Made by a program: the position numbers and the translations under genes
Notes under the pieces: model-generated
Told to the model about the DNA's origin: nothing
The model's input: the letters and a program-made list of their open reading frames with translations, nothing else
Database searches by the model: none
NCBI GenBank assembly: GCA_032164245.1
Contig: JAVMKO010000001.1
Location: forward strand, 16,653,603 to 16,717,602
Direction: 5' to 3'
Length of the DNA stretch: 64,000 nucleotides
Source of the DNA: Sternotherus odoratus
Lineage: Eukaryota > Chordata > Testudines > Kinosternidae
In this document: piece after piece, positions 12,290 to 24,260 of the stretch
How positions within the stretch are numbered: the first letter of the stretch is position 1
Layout of the letters: every line of letters starts with the position of its first letter

Positions 12290-12592
12290 TGAGGTATGTC
12301 TACACTACCCACCAGATTGGCAGGGCAGGCAGTGATCAATCTATCAGGGATTGATTTATCGCATCTAGTGTAGAGGCGATAAGTCGATCCCCAAACGCAC
12401 TGCCATCAACTCTTGTACTCCACCTCCACAAGAGGTGAAAGCGAAGTTGACGGGAAAGCGGCACTGGTCGACTCACCGCCATGTGAACGGCCAGATAAAT
12501 TGACCTAAAATACACAACTTCAGCTATGAGAATAGCGTAGGTAAAGTCGGTGTATCTTAGGTCACCCCCTCCTACTGTACACCAGGCCTTGG
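12290..12592. mobile_element. Non-autonomous DNA transposon (TCTACACTAC-type MITE)
   Basis: The left end GAGGTATGTCTACACTAC and right end GTACACCAGGCCTT are degenerate inverted termini of an abundant turtle MITE family. The inside has the family's palindromic stretch, an ATTTATCGCATCTAGT segment mirrored by GGCGATAAGTCGAT around 12352-12390. There is no transposase. The copy at 32410-32717 is a relative. Confidence 0.65.
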
Positions 12593-13371
12593 TGGTTGTA
12601 CAAGGTTTCTGTACTGGCATACAGAAGAGCTGTGACTGGAGACGAGATGCAACTTGTCAATAGACACTGATACCACGAGGATCTGTTTAGTTGCACGTTT
12701 TTGGGTCGGGCATAGTCTGGTTAATCCAGACTCCTTTTCCCCATTAGTGATAACTTTGATCAATGTCAGATATTTATATTCTTCATGAAGAAGGCAGACC
12801 ATCTCTTGGCTGGTCTCCCTGGACCTTTTGACTGTGTGATTTCAGATGGGTCTCGCTCCTTGATTGAATTCAGCTTGGCTTCTGGTAAGGATTACTATGG
12901 CCTTCAGAATTCTTTGGGTCTGGCTACCTGTTGTTCTAATCCTTGTCCATCTTGAGTGCTTTAAGTTAACAGTAATGCTGTGATGACATAATCAGGCATC
13001 ACTAGTTGCTCCCTTAACAAAGATAATGACAACTCTTAAACATGCAGAGATCCCTACCATCCTCAGAAAATCATCTGTTAATGTTGGTGATCTTGCAAGG
13101 CTGAAACTATTTCTTGTAGATTATAGTTAGGAAAATAAGTTACACTTATATTTGGACACCAGTAACATCCTGAAAAATTCCAGCCTTCCTCTAAATTTAG
13201 ATAATGCTTTTAAAGGTCACATGAATATATGCTGTAGACTTCATTATGCAGTCACATAGTGCTTTGGTCATTGTCTCAGTCCCCGGCAAATAATCAGAGA
13301 AATCAAAGAACTGGAAGGGACTTCGAGAGGTCACCTAGTCCACTTGTGGCAGGACTAAGTATTATCTAGAC

Positions 13372-13785
13372 TAGGGGTCTCAAACTCAAATGACCACGAG
13401 GGCCGCATGAGGACTAGTGCACTGGCCCGAGGGCCGCACCACTGACACACGCACACACCCTCGCTGCCCTAGCTCCGCCCCCACTCCACCCCTTCCAAGA
13501 GGTCCCACCCCCGCCCCACCTCCTCCTCTGAGCACGCAGCTCCCCATTCCCTCCTGGAAAGCGCTAGGCACCACCAACAGCTGTTTGGCAAACAAAGCAA
13601 GAGCAATATAGGAAGTCCAGAGCTAGAAACACGCGTGGCCCAGCCAGGCAGCAGAGAAGCCTCTGCTTCTGGCCCCTCCCTCCCGCAAACTGCTATGGGG
13701 GGGGGGGGACAGGAAGCCTGGCGGGCCGCAGGGAAGGGCTTCACAGGCCACATGCGGTCCCCGGGCCGCATGTTTGAGACCCCTG
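13372..13785. mobile_element. Non-autonomous hAT (Charlie-type) element, 414 bp
   Basis: The ends are TAGGGGTCTCAAAC at 13372 and GTTTGAGACCCCTG ending at 13785: a 14-bp terminal inverted repeat with one change (first base). The 8-bp target-site duplication is perfect, ATCTAGAC at 13364-13371 and 13786-13793. The interior is GC-rich and produces long chance frames on both strands but no transposase motif. It is inserted into the CR1. Confidence 0.9.
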
Positions 13786-13800
13786 ATCTAGACCTTTAAT

Positions 13801-13924
13801 AGCATCCGACGAAGTGGGTATTAGCCCACGAAAGCTTATGTTTCAATACTTTAGATAGTCTTTAAAGTGCCACAGGACTCTGTTACCTCTGCTATTCCAG
13901 ACTAACACGGCTACTTCTCTGATT
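13801..13924 (+). mobile_element. Penelope-like element 3' tail
   Basis: Starts in AGCATCCGACGAAGTGGG and runs through CCCACGAAAGCTTATG to 'cagactaacacggctacttc' near 13920, the tail module of a turtle Penelope-like family. It holds a minimal hammerhead-like core: CCGACGA at 13806-13812 (consensus CUGANGA, so one change), 5-bp helix II GTGGG/CCCAC, and GAAA at 13830-13833. It sits in CR1 sequence and supplies the last dozen codons of the open CR1 frame. Confidence 0.78.
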
Positions 13925-14518
13925 CTTAATTATTTTTGTTGCTCTTCTCAGGACTCTCTCCAATTTGTCCACATCCTTCCTGAAATGTGGCTCCCAGAAC
14001 AGGATGCAGTACTCCAGCTGAGGCCTAATGAGCGTGGAATAAAGTGGAAGAATTACTTCTTGTGTCTTTCTTACAATACTTCTGCTAATCCATCCCAAAA
14101 GGATATTCATTTTTTTTTTTGCAATGGTTTTACACTGTTGACTCATATTTAGTTTGTGATCCACTATGACCCCCAGATTCCTTTCCATAGTACTCCTTCC
14201 TAGGTAGTCATTTCCCATGATGTATGTGTACAACTGATTATTCCTTCCTAAGTGACATACTTTGCATTTGTCCTTATTGAATTTCATCCTATTTTTTTCA
14301 GACCACTTCTCCAGTTTGTCCAGATCATTTTGAATTTTAATCCCGTCCTCTAAAGTAATTGCAATCCCTCTCATCTTGGTATCATTCAAAAACTTTATAA
14401 GTGTACTCTGTATGCCATTATCTAAATCATTGATGAAGGTATTAAACGGAACCAGACTCAGAACTGAAACATGTGGGATCCCATCCATTATGCCCTGCCA
14501 GTATGTTTTATGAACCAT
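13925..14518 (-). pseudogene. CR1 ORF2 reverse-transcriptase fragment
   Basis: An open minus-strand frame encodes the CR1 reverse-transcriptase fingers/palm-distal region and connection. It shows FLNDTKMRGI (the position of the usual FADDTKLGG catalytic loop, with the catalytic F-A-D-D reading as F-L-N-D), LDKLEKWSEKNRMKFNKDKC, then LGVIVDHKLNMSQQC and LIRPQLEYCILFWEPHFRKD. Loss of a catalytic aspartate means it cannot be active. The frame reads on into the Penelope tail and stops at 13892. Confidence 0.85.
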
Positions 14519-14758
14519 TGATAACTACTCTCTGGGAATGGTTTTCCAACCAGTTTTGCACCCACCTTATAGAAGCTACATCTAGGTTGCATTTCCCTAG
14601 TTTGTTTACAAGGTCATGCAAGGCAATACTAAAGTCAAGATATACCAGGTCTGCTGCTTCCCCCCATCCACAAGGTTTGTTACCTTATAAAGAAAGCTAT
14701 CCGGTTGGTTTTTGACAAATCCATGCTGACTGTTACTTATCACCTTATTATCTCCTAC

Positions 14759-17700
14759 TGAATACAATGGGCCTCTCAGCAGCTTTTGAGATGATAGTGG
14801 GTTGTTCTTTGTTGACTAAGGGATGCTATAAGGGTGCCTGGAACTGACCTGCTCTGATTCCAGTCATATTCAGAAGACAGCAATCAGTTATTGGTGGTGG
14901 TTTATTGTGTGTCACCATTTACAGGGTTGATATTGCAGCCTTTTGGCATCTCTTGTCTCCCATGTCGTTCAACACACATACAAGGTCACTTGGTGAGATC
15001 ATTTCTAAATGTAGGCTAGAGTACGATTAGGACGCTAGTTGTATAGAGCTAAATGTCCCTTTTCCCATATACTCTGAAAGTTCAGTCAATGCCCTCAGTG
15101 ATTGTAGGTATCAGTCTGCAAGTCTGGGAACAGAAAAGTCTATCTGCCATATAGAGGTCATGTGTGGGAGTTCTCACATCTCCTTCATGTCTGTGTCTGG
15201 GATTTGTTGAGAGAGGTAGTGAATTAGGCTGAAGGACTCAGTTGGAACATTTTACCTTGCTCTTCCCCAGGAGGCCGGTTTGTGCTGTAATGCAATGTAC
15301 CAATTTGTGTGCATTGTTTTGTATTTTACAAGATGAACACAGTTCTTTTTCGTGGTCTTTGTGCTTACGTTTCCTGCATATGTGTCTCAGTTTCTGCATT
15401 CCATCAGCCTGTAAGTCCGCTGTATGAGAAGCCAGAACTGAGTCAAGCTGAGATGAAGGTTGCTGTATGTAATGTAAATATGTGTGACTTGGCAATACAA
15501 TATTACCCTTTCATTTTCCATAAATGTGTGGGACTTCGAGCATGGAGTCTGGCAGAAAGTATGCAGTGTTCACAACTAACAAATCAGCCTTGAATTCAGA
15601 CTTAATAATTCATGTGGGTACAAGTAGATGCCTGTAAGCGAGATGAAATGATTTAGTTTAATGACTCTACAACTCATGAACTAGACGACTTTAAGACTCA
15701 TGTTTCTAACCACTGAGATTTTAAGTAACAGATGCTTTGGTAATGGGAAGACTTATAAATTAAACTGAGTCTTATAGTTGTATGCAGTCAGTATTCCAGA
15801 AATATTCCTAGTCTTAGAAATAGTCACTCTGTATTATAGTTATTACTTTTCCTTTAATAAACCAAAACTACTGGTGAAAAAGTAAAATGAGATGTATAAA
15901 GTTTTAAAATATTCTTATAATCTAACTTGGTGAATTGTCTTACTGAATGTTTTACAGATACATTATTGGGCTCAATACAGGGGTGGAATTGTTTGGCCTG
16001 TGTTTTACCGGAGGTCATATTTGGTGATCTAATGGATCCTTTGAGCTTGAAGTGTATGAATCCACTTCCCCTCTTAGATAGACATATAAGAGATCAAATT
16101 TTCAAGGTTGGAAACTTTCAGGGAAGAACCAGGCAACTTTCTAAAAAATAAGTGGGTAGGATGAGTAAAATACAAAGAGTAAAGACAACAAAAGAAAAAC
16201 AAACAAGATAACGAAGTCACAAACCAGTATAAGGAGTTTTCTGTCAGTTGCATTTCAGACGAGCATAAAATACCAGAGTATTGCATGAGCCAGACTTCCA
16301 TCTAACCCCAAAATACTTCAGTGGTAATAACAGTGTAGTCCTTTGCGAACATCCCTCTTTTCCTGAATATACTTCAATTTAATGCCCATGTGATTCTGGT
16401 CACTTCAAAGAGTTTTCTAGCCAGCAAAAGAAGAGAGAGAGATTAAAACCATACACACCCATTCAACCTGATACATCCCCCAGACACACTGCCACTGACT
16501 TGTGTTTCCTGTCCTACATATCTCTGCCACCTTATCTAAGTGGTGATGGCACACCCTCAGTATAGCAAGCTTTTAATTCTCATTAATTATTACCGGGCAA
16601 ACTAACTGTGTGTCACAAGTAAGACAAAGGTAGAAAGCTAAGTTCCCTCTAAGTGCTTTTAAAGAGATCACTGAAATATAGCTCTCTAGGGATGGAGGAT
16701 GGCAGATTTAAGTGTGTAAATCAAGATTATGCAAGGGATCAGGACAGAAAGTGAGGAATATTTGAATCAATGTGAGAACGGTAGGGGGAGCAGAAAGGAA
16801 TACGCCTATTGGCATTTAATCAAGATACAGGGAATAAGGTTCTTGTAAGAAATGCCATTAGGTCAGGACCACGGCTGTATTTATCATCTGAAGGATAGCA
16901 CCTCTATTAGTATGCTGGCTCCTATAACAGTACATTATATTTAATTTTTTTTATTATAAAACGCTTCTGATTTGTAGAACACATTTCCTTGAAGGAAATA
17001 CTGGGGGTGAATTCCCACCCATTGTTCTCTAGTGACTTGACCATGTTTTTGCCCCAGCTGTATGGATTTGGGAAGTGTTTGTTTGTTGTTTTTTGCAACG
17101 TTGACAACTTTTTCATTTTTGTTTTGGTAACGTGTTCAGAAGCATTGAGGTAGATCTCTTCATTGTCCAAGGTACCCAGGGTGATTTCATTTAGGCTCCT
17201 ATAATATGCAGTATTTAAAAAGGAGATGAATGAGACTCTTATTCTGTTTAAAGAGGAGTCTTAATTCTGAAATTCTGTTATAACATAACATCATAAAGTT
17301 TCTTATTGAGTCATTTTCTATAAAACACAAAGTGGGTTTTATACAACTTTTCTTTTCCCTTGAGTGCTTAGGGAAAATTCTTGACACAAAGCCTTCATTG
17401 GCAATCACCATCTGTCTTTGTGTGGCAGGCAGGTGCTAATTGGAAAAAGTGAAGGGAGTCTGGAATAAACACATAGCTCAATATAGCCAGCCCTGTTCAG
17501 CTGCAGAAAGAAAGTTCTTTGAACTTTTACTGGCTGTTCATCAAATCAAGCTTTTCAAGGAAACAAACGCTTAGCTTTGTAGCAGTGTTAAGAATACTGT
17601 ATTTGTAGCTGTGGGGTTGCGACAAAGTATACTGGCTTAGTTTCCTGGTAGTTTTTATTGCAAAAAAATTAACTTAAATTAATTTAATCAGTGATGCAGT

Positions 17701-18555
17701 TTAAGCTGTTACTGTACCTTTTGTTTTAACACATACTGTTTCATGGGAACTGCTTTGGTCTGTAAGATGTAGAAATAAGTGTTTTTGATTTAGGACAGAG
17801 GGAGGCTAAAGTCTACTGTGTACATTATTACGAGGCTCTAATATCACTGAGGGTTTCTCTGGTGTCATGAGGTATATGACTAAGAATGTTTTGTATTTAA
17901 AAGCATGAAGCTGAAATCACAATGTTGTTGTTGTGTATGTATTTCTTTATATGTTAATGGCCATATTCTGGCAGCTTTACCTATGTTGAATAGGCCCTTA
18001 CTGTCCTCTAATTTTCTTGTAGTCCTGTTATGGGCTGCAGGATTATTCATTGAGTAAGATCCAACTCAGTTTAATATTTAAGACTCATACCTACGTGTCT
18101 TTCAGACTATAGCAAACTTCTTTAAGATGTTAAGACATTAAGGTGTTAAGGTTTTTGTATTTTGTTTTTTTTTAAACAGCCTCTAATTTTTCAGTTGCAG
18201 TTAATTGGGGATACGACTATATTGTTTAGATGTCATAACTATCTCATTGTTCCTGCAAATCATATATATAAATGGTATTGCTTTTGTCCCCAAACTGAAG
18301 GTTGAATTGGGTCCCTTTAGAAGTTAGTCCTAAGAAATACCTTTAAAAATGTGTCACACATAGCTGTCTTTAATATCAATATCAGATTTAGAATGGTCAT
18401 AGAGTATGCTATAAAATTTTTGGTTTACTGGTATTTAAACTGCTATATAATACAAATACAGTTTTCCAGGTCTAACAATATTGATTCTTCAGGGAAAGGC
18501 CTCCAGAACTTAATTGAAAAGTATCATAATCTTAAGTGTTTAGCTATCCTTTTTT
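14759..18555. other. Anonymous AT-rich intergenic DNA
   Basis: No exon, RNA gene or confident transposon seen. Open frames near 15238-15593 overlap on both strands and show no domain. The region 17400-18200 is unusually free of recognisable repeats, so conserved non-coding elements would be worth looking for, but nothing in the sequence alone proves it. Confidence 0.5.
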
Positions 18556-18559
18556 GAAC

Positions 18560-18800
18560 TTCAGCAATGTGATTCAGTGATTACAGCAGTGGACTGGGAC
18601 TCTGGAGACCTGGAACCTATTCCCAGCTTTGTTACTGTGCACTAAATCTCTGTGCCTCTGTCCTCAGTTCCCAACCATTGGTATTAGAAAATCCCAGCCT
18701 TAGATTGTTAATTCTTCACAGCAGGGACTGTCTTTCCTTAAATATTTGTACATCGCAAAGCACAATGAGTTCCACATCTTGGTTGGCCCAATAATAAAAA
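18560..18800 (+). repeat. MIR/CORE-SINE, near complete
   Basis: Good plus-strand order: 'gtggactgggactctggaga' (18591), 'ttcccagctttgttactgtg' (18620), 'ctctgtgcctctgtcctcag' (18648), 'cagcagggactgtctttcct' (18719) and 'gcaaagcacaatgagttcc' (18755). A run of ATAATAA-like sequence at 18793-18835 is its 3' tail. Confidence 0.75.
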
Positions 18801-19329
18801 TAGTAAAATAATAATAGTGTATAGAATTTATATAATATAGAATTATAGACCTCTTCCATAGCCCATAGAACTTTATGGACTGATTTCCTTTCTAGGGTTT
18901 CTTTGAACCATTCTCTAAATTTTTATACATGTGTACAATAATTTATTCAGTATTTTATTGCGTTTCTGAGGTTGGAGAATGTCTAAAGAATTTTGCCACT
19001 ATTTACATTAGAAAATGTTGTAAATCATTAAAAGTCTGGAAAAAAAATTGGGGAGGGAAAATGACTCTGAATTAACAGCAAGATAGTCAGCTAAGACTGA
19101 TGAATGATCTTATCTTTAGTCATGATCTTCTACATATGTGAGGGGTGTCACTGGCCTGCAAAAGAAGTTACCTTCAGTTATGTTGAGTTTCTGCAAAAAG
19201 AAAGTTGCCCTTTTCGCAACCCATATTGCCATGATTTTACTTAATTAACAGTGAATGTATTTTCATGTACAGAAACTTTGCTAGTATTCGTTGAAAATCT
19301 GAGGCATGAATTTATAATAAAATTGTGAG

Positions 19330-19560
19330 GCCCACTTCTGGAACGTTAGTTAGAGCTTCCCTTCTGGTTTCTGAAAAACCAAGGGTTCAACTGCACCAGC
19401 TGGAAAAGACACAAGGTCTTTCCTGCTTGTGCCCCAGCTTGAGGCCAGGCTCAGTGACCATGCTTATATGACAGTTACCATCTTGGCTGATGCTGGGAAT
19501 TGAAGCAAGGATCTCTACAGCTAAAAGCATAAGCAGCTAAAGCTTAAGCTATGAAAATGC
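19330..19560 (-). mobile_element. tRNA-derived SINE, minus strand
   Basis: On the minus strand the head at about 19555-19485 has tRNA-like internal promoter boxes: an A-box-like TAGCTTAAGCTTTAG and, about 35 nt on, a B-box-like GCTTCAATTCC (consensus GGTTCGANTCC). A non-tRNA body follows to about 19330. This is the layout of reptilian tRNA-derived SINEs such as the cryptodiran polIII/SINE. The boxes are mutated, so it is unlikely to be transcribed. Confidence 0.5.
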
Positions 19561-20340
19561 AGGCTCTATTGCTGGGTCTGTAACAGGAGCATGGAAGCTG
19601 TTACTCTGCCTTTAGACAGGAGACACTTTGCACACCCTCTCATTAAAGTATATGAAAATTGGTGTTGCCTGGCATGCCAAAGATGACAGAACAGAGCCCT
19701 TTAAATTTAATCTCTGAAATGACTTGCTGCATTGCTCTGAAATGCTTATGAGAAAGAACATCTGTTATTCCTCCTCTAAGCATGTCTCCTCTCATCTTCT
19801 TTGAATGAATACACTGAATCAATCCAATTGTTTGATGGTGATGAGGAAGAAGTTTAATCAAGTGGCTTTTAAGGTAGGAACAATCACGGATTAACACTGA
19901 CAAGCAAGAATCATTGCCTAAAAACATGAAGGGAGTCAAGATTATGTAGAAACAAAGGGGCACGTTTTTCTCTCTAATGTAATGCAGCATTTCCTCTCCA
20001 GATCCAAGGCTTAATTTTTGTAATAGTTTTAGAGAACATAAATGAACAGGACTTTTTATAGGTCTTGGCTATCTACTCTCATTTCAGACTTAATTCATTG
20101 AGACGATTTCTTGACCGAATAAGTATCTTCACGCGCCAAAATCTTTGGCTCACTACTAGTAAAAGCTGAGTTCTCTTGGACAAGGATAACTAGTGGATCC
20201 GACCCAATCAGTAATATACATTTTAAACTCTAAGCTGAATCTGAGGGCCTAAAGACTCACAGTACTTGCAGATGAACTGGATATCCTTGGCATATTATTT
20301 AAATAATATGTCAAGGATAATATAATATAATATGCACATT

Positions 20341-20395
20341 AGGGTGACCAGATGTCCCGATTTTATAGGGACACCCAATTTTTTGAAAAATTTCA
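20341..20395 (+). mobile_element. Half of an AGGGTGACCAGAT-type MITE
   Basis: AGGGTGACCAGATGTCCCG and the following ATTTTATAGGGACA match the left half of the complete copy at 21999-22117. The right half is missing and the sequence degrades after about 20395. Confidence 0.6.
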
Positions 20396-20399
20396 GGAG

Positions 20400-21539
20400 G
20401 AAACAGAGAACCTAAATAAAAAAATAAATAGAACTGTTTCTCTGCTATACCACTGTTCCGCTAGAACCTCTGCTCATATCTAATGTTATCTAACGATGCT
20501 GAACAGAGACATCAGGGAGTTTTTACAGAGATCTGGTTATGCACTAGGTTGATTAGAATTGTGGCAAGCCAACTGTCACAAGGAATCTTATATTCCTACA
20601 TATTTCTATCTTCCCTCATGATTGTTGTTTTGACTAAAGGAGCAAGCAACTAAAGAGATATTAAAATGTGGGGGGAGCGGCAGTTTCTACAAAAAATCTG
20701 AAATGCCATATGTCACTGCATTTAATAAGGAGTGAACTACTGGTTCTCAGCAGCAGCAGCCGCACTGGTAACTTTGGAACTTGTTTAACATTCAGTTTCC
20801 ATAGTCCTAAAAATAAATCAGCCTTGAAACATTCGCTGTGCCAAAGCGCCTCCATACTCATTTTTTAGGCCCCAAAGGGTGGTCTCGTTTTTTTTATTTT
20901 AACAATATGAGGATTATTACGGACATTTTCAGCAGATTTAGTGCTGGCAGATTTAGTGCTGACTGAGGATCCTTGTTCTGAAATGTTTTGCCTTAGTATA
21001 TTGATCCAGAGCAGACATGTGCCTAAGGTGTGTACTGAAATCATTGATATTTCTTTTTGACTTAGTCTATTTCATGTTGCTGGTAGCAACCATGAAGCCA
21101 AAGAATGGCTTTGTCAGGTCCCACAGTCTCTTTGGAAGCTAAGCTTTTAAGAAGGGTGGCTATTATGAAAATCAGATTTTGTTAGTACATGATGGGAATA
21201 ATGAAGGGAACTGTTATAATTCCAGTTTTGTTTGAGGTCTGATGTTGACAACCAATGGCTTTTATCAAAGACTCTCATTTCATTCCTGCTAACCAACTAC
21301 AACGAAGAGTCAGTGTGTTCTTTAGTGCCTAGGCAACTATATGTGGGTGGGTCACATAATTCAATATAGGATTTTACCAAGTGCACCCAGATTTTTTGAG
21401 AATTAGCTACAGCAATGAAGGCAGGCATCTACTAAACCAATGTCCAGCCATACAAACATCATGGATTTCAGAGACTGTGGATACTGTGCAGCATCTGTGG
21501 AAAAGCTGTATATAATTTGACCTCATCAGTTTGAGAGCC
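20400..21539. other. Anonymous intergenic DNA
   Basis: I see nothing recognisable. The open frames at 20661-20868 on both strands are mirror frames of each other with no domain. Confidence 0.5.
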
Positions 21540-21547
21540 ACTATAAC

Positions 21548-22191
21548 TAAGGCTACGTTTTAGACTGACTAAAACTTCAGGGGGGAGGCACGGGTTTTCT
21601 GGGATGGTGGTCGAGGGGTGCTGTGGGAGGTGATCCATTGGTACTGGGGAAGGAGGGTTGGTGGGGCTGGCAGTGGCTTCCTACCTGACTCTGTGTCCTT
21701 GCAGCTCCTAGACAGCAGAGACAGGGGCCACGGCAGTAGCTCCTCCACTGCTCCTGCCACAAGCGCCGGATGCTGCAGCTCCCATTGGCTGGAAACCACA
21801 GCCAATGGGAGCTGCAGGGACAAGCCTGCTGGCACCAGCAGTGCATGTCATAGAGAACCCCCGCACCCCACACCCCACCCCACACCTCTGCCACCTAGGA
21901 GCTTCAGGGGGGTTCCCACTCCAGGTAAGTGCCCCACACACCCTCAAAACCCCTTCCCATGAGCCCCCTCCCACACATCCAAACTCCTGCTGCTGCTAGG
22001 GTAACCAGATATCCTGATTTTATAGGGACAGTCCCGATTTTGGGGTCTTTTTCCTATATAGACTCCTATTATCCCCCACCCCCATCCTGATTTTTCACAT
22101 TTGTTGTCTGGTCACCCTAGCTGCTGCAGACGTCACAGAGGTCATGGAAAGTCACAGAATCCATGACCTCCGTGACAGACTCGCAACCTTA
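21548..22191. mobile_element. Non-autonomous hAT-like element (TAAGGCTAC family)
   Basis: Ends are TAAGGCTACGTTTTAG and CGCAACCTTA, flanked by ACTATAAC (21540-21547) and ACTATAGC (22192-22199), an 8-bp duplication with one change, which fits hAT insertion. The right part has 'gtcatggaaagtcacagaat', also found in the related copy at 54640-55309. A GC-rich interior carries a perfect 18-bp-arm palindrome (21773-21817). A second MITE is nested at 21999-22117. No transposase. Confidence 0.75.
21999..22117. mobile_element. 119-bp TA-flanked MITE nested in the hAT-like element
   Basis: Ends GGGTAACCAGATATCC and TGTCTGGTCACCC are inverted repeats with one internal change, with TA on each side (21997-21998 and 22118-22119). 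This fits a Tc1/mariner-like or other TA-targeting non-autonomous family. Half of another copy is at 20341-20395. Confidence 0.75.
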
Positions 22192-22199
22192 ACTATAGC

Positions 22200-24260
22200 C
22201 CTCCAGATCCTTTTCAGCACTAGCCAGTTGTTCCACCTTAGTAGTTGTGCATTTGATTTCCCTTCCTAAGTGAAGTACTTCACACTTCTCTGTATTTAAT
22301 TTCATCCTGTTGATTTCAGACCAATTCTCCAATTTGTCAAGGCCATTTTGAATTCTAATCCTGTTCTCCAAAGGACTTGTAACCCCTCCCAGCTTGATGT
22401 CGTCTGTAAAATTTATAAGCATAATCTTCACTTCATTTTCCAAGTATTAAGGAAAGTATTAAATAGCACCAGAGCGAGAACTGACTGCTGTGGGACCCTA
22501 CTACATACCAGTTTGACAGTGAATCATTAACTACACTTTGAATATTCTTTCAACCATTAGTGAACTCACCTTATAGTAATGTCATCTAGGCATTATTTCC
22601 TGAGTTTGCTTAGGAGAATGTCATATGGGACTGTGTCAAAACCTTTCTAAAATCAAGATATATAACATCTACAGCTTCCCCCCAACCACTAGACCAGTAA
22701 CCATGTCAAAGATGGAAATTAGGTTGGTCTGGCATGATTTGTTCTTGACAAAGCCACTCTGGCTATTCCTTATAACTCTATTATCCTCTAGGTACTTACA
22801 AATTGATTGTTTTTTTCCAGTATCTTTCCAGGTATCAAAACTAAGTTGACTGTCTATAATTCCCTGGTCCTCTTCGTTCCTCTTTTTAAAAATAGGTACT
22901 ATGCTTGCCCGTTACCATCCCCCATGAGTTCTCAAAGATGATTACTAACATGGGAGAAGCTTGTTTACCTGCCCCTCCATTATCCAGTTCTCCATATTAG
23001 CCAAACAACCAGCGCAAACAGGTCCAGAAGCGGTGATTTTTCCTGTGGCCATTAGATGGCATTACAGACTAGCACGTTCCCATTCTCCAGCTTATCCATT
23101 TTTTTCATTATCCAATCTGGTCCTGGTCCCAATTAGATCTAAACAGGGTTCTGATGTAGTTCCAAGTTTGCTGCAGATAATTCCTTAAGTATTCGAGGAT
23201 AAACTTCAACAGGCCTTGCTGATTTGAATACATGTAATGTAGCTAAATATTCCTTTACCTATGTGTTCCCTATTTTGGGTTGCATTCCTTTCCCTTTGTT
23301 ATTAATATTAATTGTCTGGGGTGTCCAGTCACCATTAACCTTTTTAGTGATGACTGAAGCAAAATTGGTATTAAACAACTCCGTCTTCTTGATTTCACCA
23401 GTTGTTAGATCTCCTTCTCCACTAAGTAGAGGACCTACGCTTTTTACTTCATCTTTCTCTTATTCCTAATGTATTTAAAGTGTATCTTTGTATTGCCTTC
23501 TATGTTCCTTGGTCAGTGTAACTCATTTTGTGCCTTAGTCTTTCTGATTTTGTCCTTATTTGCTTGTGCTATTCTTTTGAATTCCTTTTTAGAAGTTCAT
23601 CCACGTTTCATCTTTTTGTAGGATTCCATTTTGCTTTTCAGGATATTAAAGAGCTCCTGATAGAGCCATAATGGCCTCCTTCTGTTCTTCCTATCTTTTC
23701 TTCACGTTGGGATAGTTTTCAGTTGTACCTTTAATACAGTCTCATTGAGAAACTGCCAGCTTTTCTGAACTCCTTTTTCTCTTAGATTTTCTTCCCAGAA
23801 CCTTATCTACAAGTTCTCAGAGTTTGTCAAAGTCTGTTTTTTGAAGTCTGCTGTTCTTATTTTAATACTTATTCTTTTCCTTAGAATATTGAAATATGGC
23901 ATATAATGATCACTTTCACTCAAATTGCCTTCTACCTTCAGCTTCAGAACCAATTCCTCCCTGTTAGGATAAATTCTAAAACAGCTGTCTCCCTGTTTAC
24001 TTCCTCCACTTTCGGAAACAAAAATTTGTCCCCAGTACATTCAAGAGCTTACCGGAAACAGTGTTTTGCCATATTACTTTTACTGCAGAAGTCTGGGTAG
24101 TTAAAGGCCCTCATTACTACCAGGTCTTGTGTTTGGGATATTTCTATTATTTGTTTTTAGAAATGCTTCATCTGCCTCCTCTTCCTGATTGGTGGTCTAT
24201 TGTAGACCCCTAACATTATGTCATCCCTATTTTACCATTTTTTATCTTTAAAGTGATAAA
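22200..24260 (-). mobile_element. CR1 LINE ORF2 fragment, about 2 kb, minus strand
   Basis: This is the longest CR1 copy in the window. Reading the minus strand from 24260 down, it covers the endonuclease region ([20 protein letters not shown] in the frame at 23807-24040) and then reverse transcriptase (INFTDDIKLGG, then LDKLENWSEINRMKLNTEKC at 22189-22443). Many frameshifts and stops divide it. The 3' end is missing: it stops where the hAT-like element ends at 22191-22199, and no CR1 resumes to the left. Confidence 0.9.

Larger units (their letters stand above)
13298..14758 (-). mobile_element. CR1 LINE, minus strand, broken by two later insertions
   Basis: The 3' part is at 13298-13371 ('gaactggaagggacttcgag'). 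ORF2 sequence from 13925 to 14758 covers the reverse-transcriptase region. Between them lie a hAT element (13372-13785) and a Penelope tail (13801-13924). Compared with the CR1 layout I recall, several hundred bp between the 3' region and the ORF2 C terminus are missing, so a deletion probably joined two CCTAGAC-like sites before or along with the insertions. The frame has frameshifts beyond 14518. Confidence 0.85.

Noticed and set aside
13386..13771. Open frames on both strands in a GC-rich block
   Set aside because: They lie wholly in the hAT element with its terminal repeats and target duplication, are low-complexity, and have no transposase motif.
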